Shown piece after piece: positions 36,444-44,612 of a stretch of DNA of 62,453 bases (within the stretch, counting starts at the first letter, position 1; each line of letters starts with the position of its first letter). Source of the DNA: Chloroflexi bacterium OHK40 (GTDB lineage: Bacteria; Chloroflexota; Chloroflexia; Chloroflexales; Chloroflexaceae); contig SFCB01000102.1 in assembly GCA_004367505.1 (NCBI GenBank), forward strand, positions 1-62,453, given 5' to 3'. The notes under the pieces are model-generated. The model saw only the letters and a list, made by a program, of their open reading frames with translations. It was not told the DNA's origin and did not search any database. The position numbers and the translations under genes are program-made.

Positions 36444-36449
36444 TATACT
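36444..36449 (+). promoter_or_regulatory. Possible -10 (TATACT) for the HU gene
   Basis: TATACT lies 57 nt before the ATG. A perfect TTGACA is present at 36431-36436, but only 7 bp away, which is too close for a normal sigma-70 pair; no other -35 is at the right distance. Confidence 0.4.
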
Positions 36450-36506
36450 GCTTCCCAAAGGCTTATAGCCTGAATGCTACCATCTCGTTTAAGGAGGACT
36501 GCACCG

Positions 36507-36785
36507 ATGCAGAAGACTGACTTCATCAAGGCCGTGGCGGAGAAGGCGGGCGTGTCGCAGAAGGAGACCAAGCTCGTCGTCGACTCGGCGCTGATGGTCA
36601 TCACGGAGGCGCTGGCCAAGGGTGAGAAGGTCACGCTGACCGGCTTCGGCACGTTCGAGGTGCGCTCGCGCCAGGCGCGCGAGGGTGTAAACCCCCAGAC
36701 GCGCGACAAGATCCAGATTCCGGCGACCAAGACGCCAGGCTTCAGCGCTAGCAGCACCCTGAAGGAAGCGGTCAAGTCCCACTAG
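36507..36785 (+). CDS. hup: HU-family DNA-binding protein
   Basis: This 92-residue protein is a histone-like HU/IHF-family protein that bends and compacts DNA as a dimer. It begins with KTDFIKAVAEKAGVSQKET (dimer helices) and has the family signature around GFGTFEVRSRQAREGVNPQT (residues 47-66), including the proline-containing beta arm, then IQIPATKTPGFSASSTLK. A strong AAGGAGGA stands 9 nt before the ATG. It is a single gene; a hairpin terminator follows, and an unusual AT-rich region precedes it. Confidence 0.95.
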   Translation: MQKTDFIKAVAEKAGVSQKETKLVVDSALMVITEALAKGEKVTLTGFGTFEVRSRQAREGVNPQTRDKIQIPATKTPGFSASSTLKEAVKSH

Positions 36786-36815
36786 CGTGGGGCAGGGCGG
36801 CGGATGTTGATGAAC

Positions 36816-36838
36816 GGCCCGCGCCGCTGGCGCGGGCC
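36816..36838 (+). terminator. Terminator after the HU gene
   Basis: GGCCCGCGCC (36816-36825) pairs perfectly with GGCGCGGGCC (36829-36838) around loop GCT, followed by TGTCTGTG. It lies between two convergent genes and may serve both. Confidence 0.75.
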
Positions 36839-36855
36839 TGTCTGTGCCCGGGATC

Positions 36856-38226
36856 TCAGGAGTGCTGGAGCGTCCCCAGGTGAGTGAGGATGGCCGCCCC
36901 GGCCTTGATCCCGCCGTAAAAGCGCTCCAGTTCGAGATTTTCGTTCGGGGCGTGGTTGGCCTCGTCGGCGTTGGCGTAGGGCACCACGAACGCCGGCACC
37001 CCCAGCGTCCGCGTCCAGACATACTCGGGCAGGCTGCCACCCATGGCCGGCACGAGCAGGGGCTCCTGGCCGTGGGCCTGCGTAAGCCCGGCAACGATCG
37101 GCGCGGCGTAGGGCGAGTCGAGCGGCGTCTTGCTTGGATCCATCGCTCCCTGCCAGACGAGCTCGACTTCGGGCGCATGGCGCCGCACGTGCTCGCGCAG
37201 CCGCTCGAAGATCGTTGCAGCCGACTGGTCGGCCACCAGGCGGATGTCGCACCTGGCGGTCGCCTCAGCCGGCAGGACGGTCTTCGAGCCGGGGCCGCCA
37301 TAGCCGCCGTGGAGGCCGTTGATAGTGAGCGTGGGCCAGAGCGCGAGGCGCTCGTAGTAGCCCCGCCCGGCCGGCGCGTCCAGCCGCCGCAGGCCGAGCT
37401 CGGCCTTGACCGCCTCCACATCCACGGGCAGGCGCGCGAGGGCCTCACGCTCCAGATGGGTGGGCGGCCGCACGTCATCGTAGAAACCCTCGATCAAGAT
37501 CTCGCCCGCCTCATTCTTCATCGACGCCAGCAGGTGCACAAGCGTCCAGAGCGGATTGGGCGCCACTCCGCCAAAGTTGCCCGAGTGCAGGTCGCGGTTG
37601 GCGCCACGGGCGCGCAGTTCGAAGCTGAGCACGCCGCGCACGCCAAAGTGGACCGCAGCGCGGCCGCTCGGGTCGATGTGGCCGTCGGCCGTGATCACCA
37701 GGTTGGCCCGCAGCCGCTCGCGGTGGGCCGCCACGAAGTCGGGCATCTGGGGGCTGCCTACCTCCTCCTCGCCCTCCAGTAGCAGCTTGACATTGCAGGG
37801 CAGCCTGCCCCGGCAGGCCAGCAGTGCCTCGATCGCGAGGATCTGGGCGAGGTGCTGGCCCTTATTGTCGCCGGCACCCCGGCCATAGAGGCGCCCATTG
37901 CGCACCTGCGGCTCGAAGGGCGGCGAAACCCAGGCCTCAAGCGGGTCGGGCGGCTGCACGTCGTAGTGGCCGTAGAGGAGCACCGTCGGCGCCTCCGGCG
38001 CGTCGTGGCGCTCGCCGAAGACCATGGGCCAGCCGGCGGTGGGCAGTACCACCGCGCCCATGCCGAGCCGATCGATCACCCCGGCGATGTAGGCGGCCGT
38101 CTCAGCGATGCCGACGCCGTGGGCGCTGATGCTCGGCCGACGCACGTAGTCGATCAGCCGGGCCAGGTATTCGTCGCGGTGGGCGTCGATGTAGGCGAAG
38201 ACGTCGGTCAGGTCGGGTGATGTCAT
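36856..38226 (-). CDS. M20-family metallodipeptidase
   Basis: The 456-residue enzyme belongs to the M20 dizinc peptidases, closest to the PepV/CNDP-type dipeptidases (about 450 residues). Metal-site motifs are LLYGHYDVQPP (near 83-93), GRGAGDNKGQ (near 114) with the bridging aspartate, LLEGEEEVGSP (near 148) with the catalytic glutamate pair, the ITADG aspartate (near 177) and NHAPNENL (near 427). A dimerisation lid domain lies between about 195 and 330. No signal peptide, so it works in the cytoplasm, perhaps on peptides brought in by transporters (inference). The pullulanase gene lies 33 bp upstream in the same direction. Confidence 0.93.
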   Translation of the reverse strand: MTSPDLTDVFAYIDAHRDEYLARLIDYVRRPSISAHGVGIAETAAYIAGVIDRLGMGAVVLPTAGWPMVFGERHDAPEAPTVLLYGHYDVQPPDPLEAWVSPPFEPQVRNGRLYGRGAGDNKGQHLAQILAIEALLACRGRLPCNVKLLLEGEEEVGSPQMPDFVAAHRERLRANLVITADGHIDPSGRAAVHFGVRGVLSFELRARGANRDLHSGNFGGVAPNPLWTLVHLLASMKNEAGEILIEGFYDDVRPPTHLEREALARLPVDVEAVKAELGLRRLDAPAGRGYYERLALWPTLTINGLHGGYGGPGSKTVLPAEATARCDIRLVADQSAATIFERLREHVRRHAPEVELVWQGAMDPSKTPLDSPYAAPIVAGLTQAHGQEPLLVPAMGGSLPEYVWTRTLGVPAFVVPYANADEANHAPNENLELERFYGGIKAGAAILTHLGTLQHS

Positions 38227-38259
38227 CGGCGATACCTCCTTGGTCGTAGCAGGGGAGCC

Positions 38260-41200
38260 TTACCCGCGCCTGCGACGAGACCAGAGCGCCAGGAAGGCAG
38301 CGGCAATTCCGGCGGCGACAGCAATCCAGATCGCCGGGTTGGTGCCGGCGGCCGGCGGTGGTGGGTTCGCCACCGCTGTGGCAGCAGGCGGCGTGACGGT
38401 GGGTGGTGCTGGAGCCGTCGCACCCTGCGCGGGCGGCGCCTCCGGGATCGCGGTTGGTGGCGGCAGCGCCGTTGCCGTAGCCCCGGCCAGCTCATCGGGC
38501 GCCGGAACGACCGGCTCGGCCCCCACGAACACGGCCGTGGTACGAGCGGGAACCGTGAAGCTCCCGGCTGAACGATCGAAGCTCGCCCGGGGCGCCCGCT
38601 CGTCCTCCGAGCTCACGAGCACATCATGGAGGCTCAGGGCGGCACCCAGGAAGAGCGGGTCACCCCAGGTGAGCTCAGCGGGCGTGGCGTTAAAGAGCAC
38701 CACCACCTGGCCGATGCTCTCGTCCAGCCGCCGGGGCCCGGTGTCGCTGATGCTCATCACGATCAGGCCAGGCACCTGCTCCGGCCCTCCGTTGAAGAAG
38801 CGAACCATCCGCCGCACCTGCTCGGCGTCGCGCAGGCGGAAGAGCGGTGTGCTCCGGCGGATGCGCAGCATCTCCTCCAGGTGGCTAAGGCTGGCGCCCA
38901 TCTCCGCCGGCCCAGGCTTGAGGGCAGGGTTGGCCAGCAGTGGCGCCATGATCGGCCAACTGGCCTCGTTGTCGCCGGCAGGCGGCAACCCGGAGCCGAA
39001 GGTGTGCTCCTGGCCTGTCCAGTCGATGCGGCTGAACCAGTCGGAAGAGTTGTAGCTATTGCGGTCGAGCGACTTGGAGCGCAGCAACTCGTCGCCGGCA
39101 TGGAAGAAGGGGATCCCCTGGGAGAGAGCCACCAGGCTCAAGCCAAGGTTGTGCATGCGCACCCGCTCGGCCAGGCTGGCACCCGTGGGAGCCTTCAGTT
39201 GCACGGCGTCGAAGAGCGTCTCGTTGTCGTGAGCTGAGACATAGACGATCTGCTCCTGGGGGTCGCTGGTGTACCCGGCCGGAGCGCCGTTGTAGAGGAT
39301 CCGCTCGCCCGGCACCTCGCGCCCCACGGCATTGAGCAGGCGGTAGTCACGCAGGTTACCGGCCAGGCCCAGCTTGATCCAGTCGGTGTACGTGAGCAGC
39401 CTGGCGCGCTGAGTCTCCGCGTCGCCCTGATCGTAGGCGCTCGGGTCGGTGAAGAGGCCAGTGATGAACCCCTGGAGGCGCGGGTCGTCGAAGGGGCCGC
39501 CGCCCCTGGCCCCATCGCGCAGCCGGTCGGAGAAGGTGCCGATGCCGGTGCCGGCCATGTTCAGCTGAGTGGCATTCTCCCCCCGGGCGTTGCCAGCCAC
39601 CTCGCCGAAATCCCAGCCCTCACCATAGACGTAGATGCGCTTCCCGTCCACACCATCCGCCTCCAGGGTGAGAGCATCGAGGGCGGCGCGCACGGCGAGC
39701 ATGTTCCGCCGCATGTGGTGGCCCATCAGGTCGAAGCGAAAGCCGTCCACCTTGTATGCGCGGGCCCAGGTCACGACCGAGTCGACCATGAGCTTTTCCA
39801 TCATGGCGTGCTCGGTGGCGGTGTTGGCACAGCAGGTGGAGTTTGCCACCGCACCCTCGCCGTCCAGGCGGTGATAGTAGCCCGGCACGATCCGGTCGAG
39901 CACAGAGCGAGGGCTCTGCCCGGCAGCGTTGGTGTGGTTGTAGACCACGTCCATCACCACGCGCAAGCCCCGCTGGTTGAGGCTCTGAACCATCTCGCGG
40001 AACTCCAGCGTTCGGCGCGCGCCCTCAGGATCGGTGCTGTAGCTCCCCTCGGGCACCGTGTAGTGCAGCGGGTCGTAGCCCCAGTTGAAGCCGTCGAGGT
40101 CGCGCAGCGGGGCGAGCAGCGCCTGCTGCTCGGGCGAATCGGGGGGGAGCGCGGCGAGCTGCTCCAGGGGGATCGGCACACGTTTGCTCGCGTCCTCCTC
40201 AATCGTGGCGATGTCGAAGACAGGCAGCAGATGGACGTGCGTCACACCAGCCTCGGCGAGCGCGCCCAGGTGGGCCATGCCCGCCGACTCGCCCACGGTG
40301 AAGGCGCGGAAGGTCCCACGCAGCGCCTCGGGCACACTGTCATCGCCGATACTGAAGTCCCGTACGTGGAGCTCGTAAAGCACAATCTCCTCGGGCGCCT
40401 CCAGGGGTGGCTTCTCTAGCGTGTCCCAGCCGGCGGGAGCCAGGCCGGGATCGTCCAGGTTCACGATCTGGCTGCGAGCCGAGTTGGTGCTCAGCGCCAG
40501 GGAGTAGGGGTCAGTCACACGGTTGGTGACCACCTGGCCCTCGGCGGGCACGTAGAGCTCAACGTCGTAGAGGTAGTACTGGCCCGCCCAATCCGCGCCG
40601 CCAGAGATCTGCCAGACGCCGGTTGCCTGGTCGAAGACCATGGGCAGGGCTTCGACGGGCGCACCGTCGGGCTCGCCACTGGTATAGCGCAGCAGAGTCA
40701 CGGTGCGGGCGGTCGGTGCCCAGAGGCGGAAGACTGGCGTGAGCACCGCGTCGGCGACGTTGGGGTCCTGCTCCCAACTGACGCCAAGGGGGCCAGCGTA
40801 GGGGAAGAGCGCGTCGAGAGCGCCGGGGATCTGCAGACCGGCGGCATCGACGAGGCGGCCCTGGTTGTCGCGGGCGGCCACGGCTACCTGGCCACGCAAG
40901 ATCTCGGGGGCCGCCGCGCGGCCAGCCGGGCTCAACTTGAACGCCGAGAAGCCGGCCAGGTGAGGGAAGCGCTCGAGGGCGGGGCCTGGGCCGGCGATGG
41001 AGAAGCTGAGGGGGAGCATCTGGCCGCCGCTGATGCCATCGGGGCCGAGGCTCAAGCCGCCATTGGGGCTATAGTGGAGCTCGTAGCTGTAGGTGGGCGA
41101 TCCGAGCACATTCCACACGATCGTCTCGGCATCGATCCAGTAGGCCCGTGGCCGGGCGATGTTGCCCCGTGGGGCGCCCCGGGTGGAGAGGGTGATCTGG

Positions 41201-41892
41201 CCGCTGTTCACGTCGTACCCGATATAGATCTCATCACCGTCCTTCGCGACGGTGAAGGGGATCGGTGGACCACCTGGCGTGCCGCCCTCGCCGATCACAC
41301 CGCTGGCGCCGGCGGCGATCCCGGCGCGATAGTCCCCGGCGGGCAGCGCCGTCGTGACGAAGGCATAGACACCATCACCGTCGGGGTCCTGCATCAGCGA
41401 GCCGAGGCACTCCGGATCATCGGCGGCAGGGCAGCCGAGGGCGGGCTGGAAGTCGCCCACGGCCACGATCGGCGGCTGGTTGACGCTATCGGCGACCCAC
41501 TTCGTCTCGTGGTCGTAGACGAAGAGCACGGAGGTGGGAGCGTCGAGCACGAGCGGAATGTTGGGGCCGTTCTGCACGCCGCCGAGCCCGTAATTCTCGG
41601 ACCAGCTATCATTGAGCGCCACCTTGTACTCATAGCTGCCGGCGGGCAGATCGAAGCGGGCGCTCCAGAGGCCGAAGGCTTGGTTGTAGCTGAGGTAGGT
41701 ATTGGCACAGGCCGGCTGCCAATCAGCAGGGCAGCCAAGCACGCTCTGGATGGTGCCGGGAATGGTGACGGTAGCGGGGTTGGGGGACGGCTCCTGGGTG
41801 GAGGGGCGGGCGGTAGCTGTCGGGAGCAGCGCGGCTCCAAGGGCGAGGGTGAGCAGGAGCGGCGCTACAGGGCTCCAACGGTGGAGGTGCAT
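38260..41892 (-). CDS. Surface-anchored type I pullulanase (GH13)
   Basis: The 1210-residue enzyme hydrolyses alpha-1,6 branches of pullulan, starch or glycogen. Order: signal peptide (1-28), two small beta domains resembling starch-binding/early-set modules (about 40-130 and 150-240), an N2/CBM48-like part (about 290-500), then a GH13 barrel with DVVYNHTN (near 645), the nucleophile in GFRFDLMGHH (near 715), the acid/base in YVYGEGWDFG (near 752) and SAHDNETL (near 885). A Pro/Thr/Ala linker (1145-1180), one membrane helix (1183-1203) and RRRRG follow, so it is tethered to the cell surface. The start is set at 41892 because the promoter lies at 42087-42095 and the signal peptide begins there; the frame's extension to 42333 is rejected. 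Confidence 0.92.
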   Translation of the reverse strand: MHLHRWSPVAPLLLTLALGAALLPTATARPSTQEPSPNPATVTIPGTIQSVLGCPADWQPACANTYLSYNQAFGLWSARFDLPAGSYEYKVALNDSWSENYGLGGVQNGPNIPLVLDAPTSVLFVYDHETKWVADSVNQPPIVAVGDFQPALGCPAADDPECLGSLMQDPDGDGVYAFVTTALPAGDYRAGIAAGASGVIGEGGTPGGPPIPFTVAKDGDEIYIGYDVNSGQITLSTRGAPRGNIARPRAYWIDAETIVWNVLGSPTYSYELHYSPNGGLSLGPDGISGGQMLPLSFSIAGPGPALERFPHLAGFSAFKLSPAGRAAAPEILRGQVAVAARDNQGRLVDAAGLQIPGALDALFPYAGPLGVSWEQDPNVADAVLTPVFRLWAPTARTVTLLRYTSGEPDGAPVEALPMVFDQATGVWQISGGADWAGQYYLYDVELYVPAEGQVVTNRVTDPYSLALSTNSARSQIVNLDDPGLAPAGWDTLEKPPLEAPEEIVLYELHVRDFSIGDDSVPEALRGTFRAFTVGESAGMAHLGALAEAGVTHVHLLPVFDIATIEEDASKRVPIPLEQLAALPPDSPEQQALLAPLRDLDGFNWGYDPLHYTVPEGSYSTDPEGARRTLEFREMVQSLNQRGLRVVMDVVYNHTNAAGQSPRSVLDRIVPGYYHRLDGEGAVANSTCCANTATEHAMMEKLMVDSVVTWARAYKVDGFRFDLMGHHMRRNMLAVRAALDALTLEADGVDGKRIYVYGEGWDFGEVAGNARGENATQLNMAGTGIGTFSDRLRDGARGGGPFDDPRLQGFITGLFTDPSAYDQGDAETQRARLLTYTDWIKLGLAGNLRDYRLLNAVGREVPGERILYNGAPAGYTSDPQEQIVYVSAHDNETLFDAVQLKAPTGASLAERVRMHNLGLSLVALSQGIPFFHAGDELLRSKSLDRNSYNSSDWFSRIDWTGQEHTFGSGLPPAGDNEASWPIMAPLLANPALKPGPAEMGASLSHLEEMLRIRRSTPLFRLRDAEQVRRMVRFFNGGPEQVPGLIVMSISDTGPRRLDESIGQVVVLFNATPAELTWGDPLFLGAALSLHDVLVSSEDERAPRASFDRSAGSFTVPARTTAVFVGAEPVVPAPDELAGATATALPPPTAIPEAPPAQGATAPAPPTVTPPAATAVANPPPPAAGTNPAIWIAVAAGIAAAFLALWSRRRRG

Positions 41893-42086
41893 GGGTGTAT
41901 CTTTCCAGGATCGGCCCGCTCGCGACCGAATGCGACCGATGACCAGGGGCTCCCTCCGCCACTGCACCGCCGGGCGGAAGCGAGAGCCACGCCAGAACCG
42001 GGCAAAACCCAGAGGGCCGGCGGAGCCATGGGGCTGCCGGAAGTAATCTGCTGCAACCGTGCCATCGCGACTGGATGGATTGGGGA

Positions 42087-42095
42087 AGTATAGCA
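42087..42095 (-). promoter_or_regulatory. Extended -10 promoter (TGCTATACT) for the pullulanase gene
   Basis: On the minus strand TGC (42095-42093) precedes TATACT (42092-42087). No -35 match. Transcription would begin near 42080. Confidence 0.6.
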
Positions 42096-42220
42096 GAAGG
42101 GCGGCGTGCGCGTGAGCGGCAAGCCGTGTACGGGTGTGCCGGATGAGCGCCCCCCAGTCCCCTGTCTCCTGTCCCCTTGTGCCGTGGCGCTCAAGCGCGC
42201 GGCGATGGGGAGGAGAAGCC

Positions 42221-42288
42221 CGCCTGCGCGGGCGTGACCCAAGCGCGCCCAGGTGTCGTTCCCGCGCACGCGGGAACCCGGCGCCCCC
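42221..42288. repeat. REP-like palindromic repeat, copy 1
   Basis: Begins with GCCTGCGCGGGCGTGACCC and contains the dyad GTTCCCGC (42258-42265) / GCGGGAAC (42270-42277) with a GCAC loop, ending CCGGCGCCCC. It resembles the TTCCCGCG...CGCGGGAA class of REP elements. Confidence 0.8.
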
Positions 42289-42311
42289 TCGTGCGCACGG
42301 GCGGGCGCAGG

Positions 42312-42396
42312 CAGGCTCGCGGGCGTGACCCAAGCGCGCCAGGGTGTCGTTCCCGCGAAAGCGGGAACCCAGCGCACGCGGGAACCCGGCGCCCCC
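42312..42396. repeat. REP-like palindromic repeat, copy 2 (with extra dyad half)
   Basis: Same order as copy 1, with GTTCCCGC and GCGGGAAC around GAAA, then a 17-bp duplication adding a second CGCGGGAACCC arm before GGCGCCCC. The duplication suggests local rearrangement. Confidence 0.8.
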
Positions 42397-42439
42397 ACGT
42401 CCGCAGGGGCTGGCCCGTGGGCGTCACGCCCTGGCCGCC

Positions 42440-42506
42440 CGCCTGCGCGGGCGTGACCCAAACGCGCCCAGGTGTCGTTCCCGCGAAGCGGGAACCCGGC
42501 GCCCCC
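42440..42506. repeat. REP-like palindromic repeat, copy 3
   Basis: CGCCTGCGCGGGCGTGACCC, then GTTCCCGC / GCGGGAAC separated by only GAA, then CCGGCGCCCCC. All three copies have the same orientation. Confidence 0.8.
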
Positions 42507-42603
42507 ACATCCGCAGAGACTGGCCCTCACGTCCGCGAGAGAGACGGCTATGGCGCGGCAGGCTGTTCGTGCAGCAGATGCGGCACACCGCCGTACACGC
42601 AAC

Positions 42604-43941
42604 CTACCGCCCGGCGATCACCCGTTCGGCGGCGGCTTCGCCGCTGACGATCGCCCCCTCGATAAAGGGACCACCGAGGTAATCGCCGGCGAAGGCGAGG
42701 CCAGGCTGCTCGATCGTGCCCCGGGTGAAGAGATCGAGGCGGTGGAAGTGGCCCACATCGAACTCGGGTAGCGCCTCCGGCACCCGGTACAGGCGGTGGA
42801 AGTGCATCTGGGGGGCGGGATCATAGTGGGGCGCGAGGCGCCGCAGGTCCGCGAGCATCAGCCGGCCGAGCGCCTCGTCGTCCGAGTCGCGAAGGGCGGC
42901 GGCGGCGGGGCCGCTGAGGTGCAGGCAGATCGTGTCGTGGCCATGCGGGGCGGCCTCAGGGTCCTTCACGGTCTGCACAGTCGCCGAGGCGAGAAACGGC
43001 GTCTCGCGGCGGGGGAAGAGCAGCCCGTAGCAACTGCGGGGCAGGCGCGTCCGGGTACCAACGGCGAGCAGCGCGGTAGAGGAGTAGGCAACCGCATCGA
43101 AGAAGTGGCGGCGCCGCTCGTCGAGCCAGGGCAGCAGACGCGGCACAACGGTGGCAGTGGTGGCGACAACCACCTTGCCGGCCGGAAGGGTGAGCTCGGT
43201 GCCTCCCACGCGGGCACGCACACAGAACCCGCCATCGCCACAGGGATCGACCGCCAGGGCCTCCACGCCCCGGCGCAGGTCGAGCCCGGCTGCGAGCGCA
43301 TCGGAGAGGCGTCCGAGGCCCTGACGCAGCGTGAAGAGCTGCAGGCCCTGCGGGCGGCCGAGGCCGGCGCGCAATACCAGCAGTAGCAGGGCCCGCGAGG
43401 TGCGCTCGGGCGTCCAGTAGAAGATCCCGGAGAGGGGTGGCTGAAGCACATACTCCAGCAGATCGGTGGAAAGGTGGGCCCGGGCGTAGGCGCTCACCGA
43501 AATATCGTCGATCGGGTGGGCCTTGTGGAAGGCGTGGGTGTCGAGCAGCGGCGCGTAGCGTACCAGGGAGCCGAGCAGGTAGGAGAGGGACAGTTTATGG
43601 CGGGAGCTTACCAGGCGCGTGAGCGCCAGCCCGATGTTGGGCCAGAGCGCGTAGAGCCGCCCATCGCGCAGAATGGCGCTGCTACGCGGGATGCGCCGCA
43701 ACTCCCCCTCCAGACCCAGTTCACGGATCAGCGCGAAGGTGCGGACGTAGAAACTGGCGAGGAACTCGGCGCCGAGCTCGAACTGGCAGCCCTCCACCGT
43801 CGCTGTGCGTACGCGCCCACCCGCCACCTGCTCCCGCTCCAGCACCGTGACTGCATACCCGGCGCCGTGCAGGCGCCGCGCGGCGGCGAGGCCCGCCACT
43901 CCACCTCCGATCACCACTACCTGTCGGGCACCCGTTGCCAT
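42604..43941 (-). CDS. FAD-dependent amine oxidase / protoporphyrinogen oxidase-like protein
   Basis: The 445-residue flavoprotein starts with the FAD-binding Rossmann motif VVVIGGGVAGLAAARRL (residues 7-23), followed by E at the ribose position (VLERE) and GGRVRT (near 42), typical of the amine oxidase/PPOX/desaturase superfamily. The C-terminal FAD motif is GLAFAGDYLGGPFIEGAIVSGEAAA (near 415-439). Relatives include HemG/HemY-type protoporphyrinogen oxidase and carotenoid desaturases; I cannot choose between them, and no heme or carotenoid genes are nearby. The ATG at 43941 gives the standard N-terminus; the extension to 43974 is rejected. Confidence 0.82.
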   Translation of the reverse strand: MATGARQVVVIGGGVAGLAAARRLHGAGYAVTVLEREQVAGGRVRTATVEGCQFELGAEFLASFYVRTFALIRELGLEGELRRIPRSSAILRDGRLYALWPNIGLALTRLVSSRHKLSLSYLLGSLVRYAPLLDTHAFHKAHPIDDISVSAYARAHLSTDLLEYVLQPPLSGIFYWTPERTSRALLLLVLRAGLGRPQGLQLFTLRQGLGRLSDALAAGLDLRRGVEALAVDPCGDGGFCVRARVGGTELTLPAGKVVVATTATVVPRLLPWLDERRRHFFDAVAYSSTALLAVGTRTRLPRSCYGLLFPRRETPFLASATVQTVKDPEAAPHGHDTICLHLSGPAAAALRDSDDEALGRLMLADLRRLAPHYDPAPQMHFHRLYRVPEALPEFDVGHFHRLDLFTRGTIEQPGLAFAGDYLGGPFIEGAIVSGEAAAERVIAGR

Positions 43942-44135
43942 GGACGCTTGAACGGCCCTGCTAGGCGAAACCACCGATGCTCAGTATGGGCATGCCGGCG
44001 CCGAGCGCCGCAGCGCATCCCCGAACCAGCTACGCTTCGTGATTCACCGGAGACACTTCTGGAGGGGCGCCGGTAGACAGGTTCAGCTTTTATCCCTGCC
44101 ACGCCCGGGCGGCCCGCCACGCAAGCGTACGGCGT

Positions 44136-44144
44136 ATCATAGCA
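44136..44144 (-). promoter_or_regulatory. Possible extended -10 (TGCTATGAT) for the PPOX-like gene
   Basis: On the minus strand TGC (44144-44142) precedes TATGAT (44141-44136). No -35. It would give a leader of about 190 nt. Confidence 0.45.
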
Positions 44145-44354
44145 TGGCGCCGCCGTACGATGATAGAACGCGCGCCCTGGCGCGCTCTGGGACACCAGGC
44201 CCGCCGTGAGAATGTGGCGCACCGTGGCATACTCCCACCGAGCGAGCGGTGCCACCACGCTCGCTTTAACTTCGGCCTAACGACCGATGCTTCGCCGTAA
44301 ACGGGTATGCTACCCTGCCAGAAGCATCAGCTACACTCGCCGGAAAGTTGAACG

Positions 44355-44441
44355 ATGAACACGTCGCGGCCAGATCCCGTGCGCCTCTCCCGCTCCACAG
44401 CGGAGCGGATCCGCGCGCCCCTTGGCCGCCCACACCCCTGA
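44355..44441 (+). CDS. Possible 28-aa leader peptide upstream of the ABC exporter
   Basis: ATG at 44355 with GGAAAG about 9 nt upstream opens a 28-codon frame ending in TGA at 44439-44441. It is arginine- and proline-rich and has no recognisable domain. Its value lies in its position: its stop codon is 14 nt before an antiterminator-like stem and 24 nt before a terminator-like stem that share bases. Bacillus BmrCD, another heterodimeric ABC exporter, is controlled by a leader peptide in this way. There is no direct evidence that this frame is translated, and no clear promoter was found before it. Confidence 0.3.
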   Translation: MNTSRPDPVRLSRSTAERIRAPLGRPHP

Positions 44442-44454
44442 GCAGCGGCCAGGC

Positions 44455-44496
44455 CAGCCAGCAGGCTGCGGGCGCGATGGCGACCGCAGCTTTTTT
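44455..44496 (+). promoter_or_regulatory. Attenuator-like hairpins before the ABC exporter
   Basis: Stem A: CAGCC (44455-44459) with GGCTG (44464-44468). Stem B: GCTGCGG (44465-44471) with CCGCAGC (44484-44490), followed by six T (44491-44496). The stems share GCTG and cannot form together. Stem B with its T-run is a classic intrinsic terminator, but it stands 117 nt in front of a gene and not behind one. Confidence 0.55.
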
Positions 44497-44612
44497 GTGC
44501 CCTCCGGCGCGCTGCACCCGTTCCCGGCGCCACCCGACAGACGATTCGCTCCGATCCGGACCCCGAACCTGGCAAACCATCCTCTGGCCTGAAGGACGAA
44601 GGGAGCACCACC

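Larger units (their letters stand above)
41893..42603. other. Intergenic region between pullulanase and PPOX-like genes
   Basis: This 711-bp gap has no gene. On the minus strand it holds the pullulanase promoter (42087-42095) and its leader of about 190 nt; 42155-42180 has a C/T-rich stretch with CCCCTGTCTCCTGTCCCC; 42221-42506 is a cluster of three REP-like palindromic repeats. Open frames across the repeats encode recurring peptide bits and are not genes. Confidence 0.75.
43942..44612. other. Intergenic region between the PPOX-like gene and the ABC exporter
   Basis: A 671-bp divergent gap. Open frames on both strands here (for example minus 44266-44691) lack ribosome-binding sites or overlap the exporter and are rejected. 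The left part holds a minus-strand extended -10 (44136-44144) and a GCGAGCG/CGCTCGC dyad (44242-44264). The right part, 44355-44496, looks like a transcription attenuator: a short ORF, an antiterminator-like stem and a terminator with six T. Confidence 0.65.

Noticed and set aside
36431-36449. TTGACA and TATACT as a complete HU promoter
   Set aside because: The two boxes are only 7 bp apart; a sigma-70 promoter needs about 16-18 bp.
42221-42506. Possible CRISPR array
   Set aside because: Only three copies, spaced 91 and 128 bp, with internal duplications and strong palindromes; no cas gene. It fits REP elements better.
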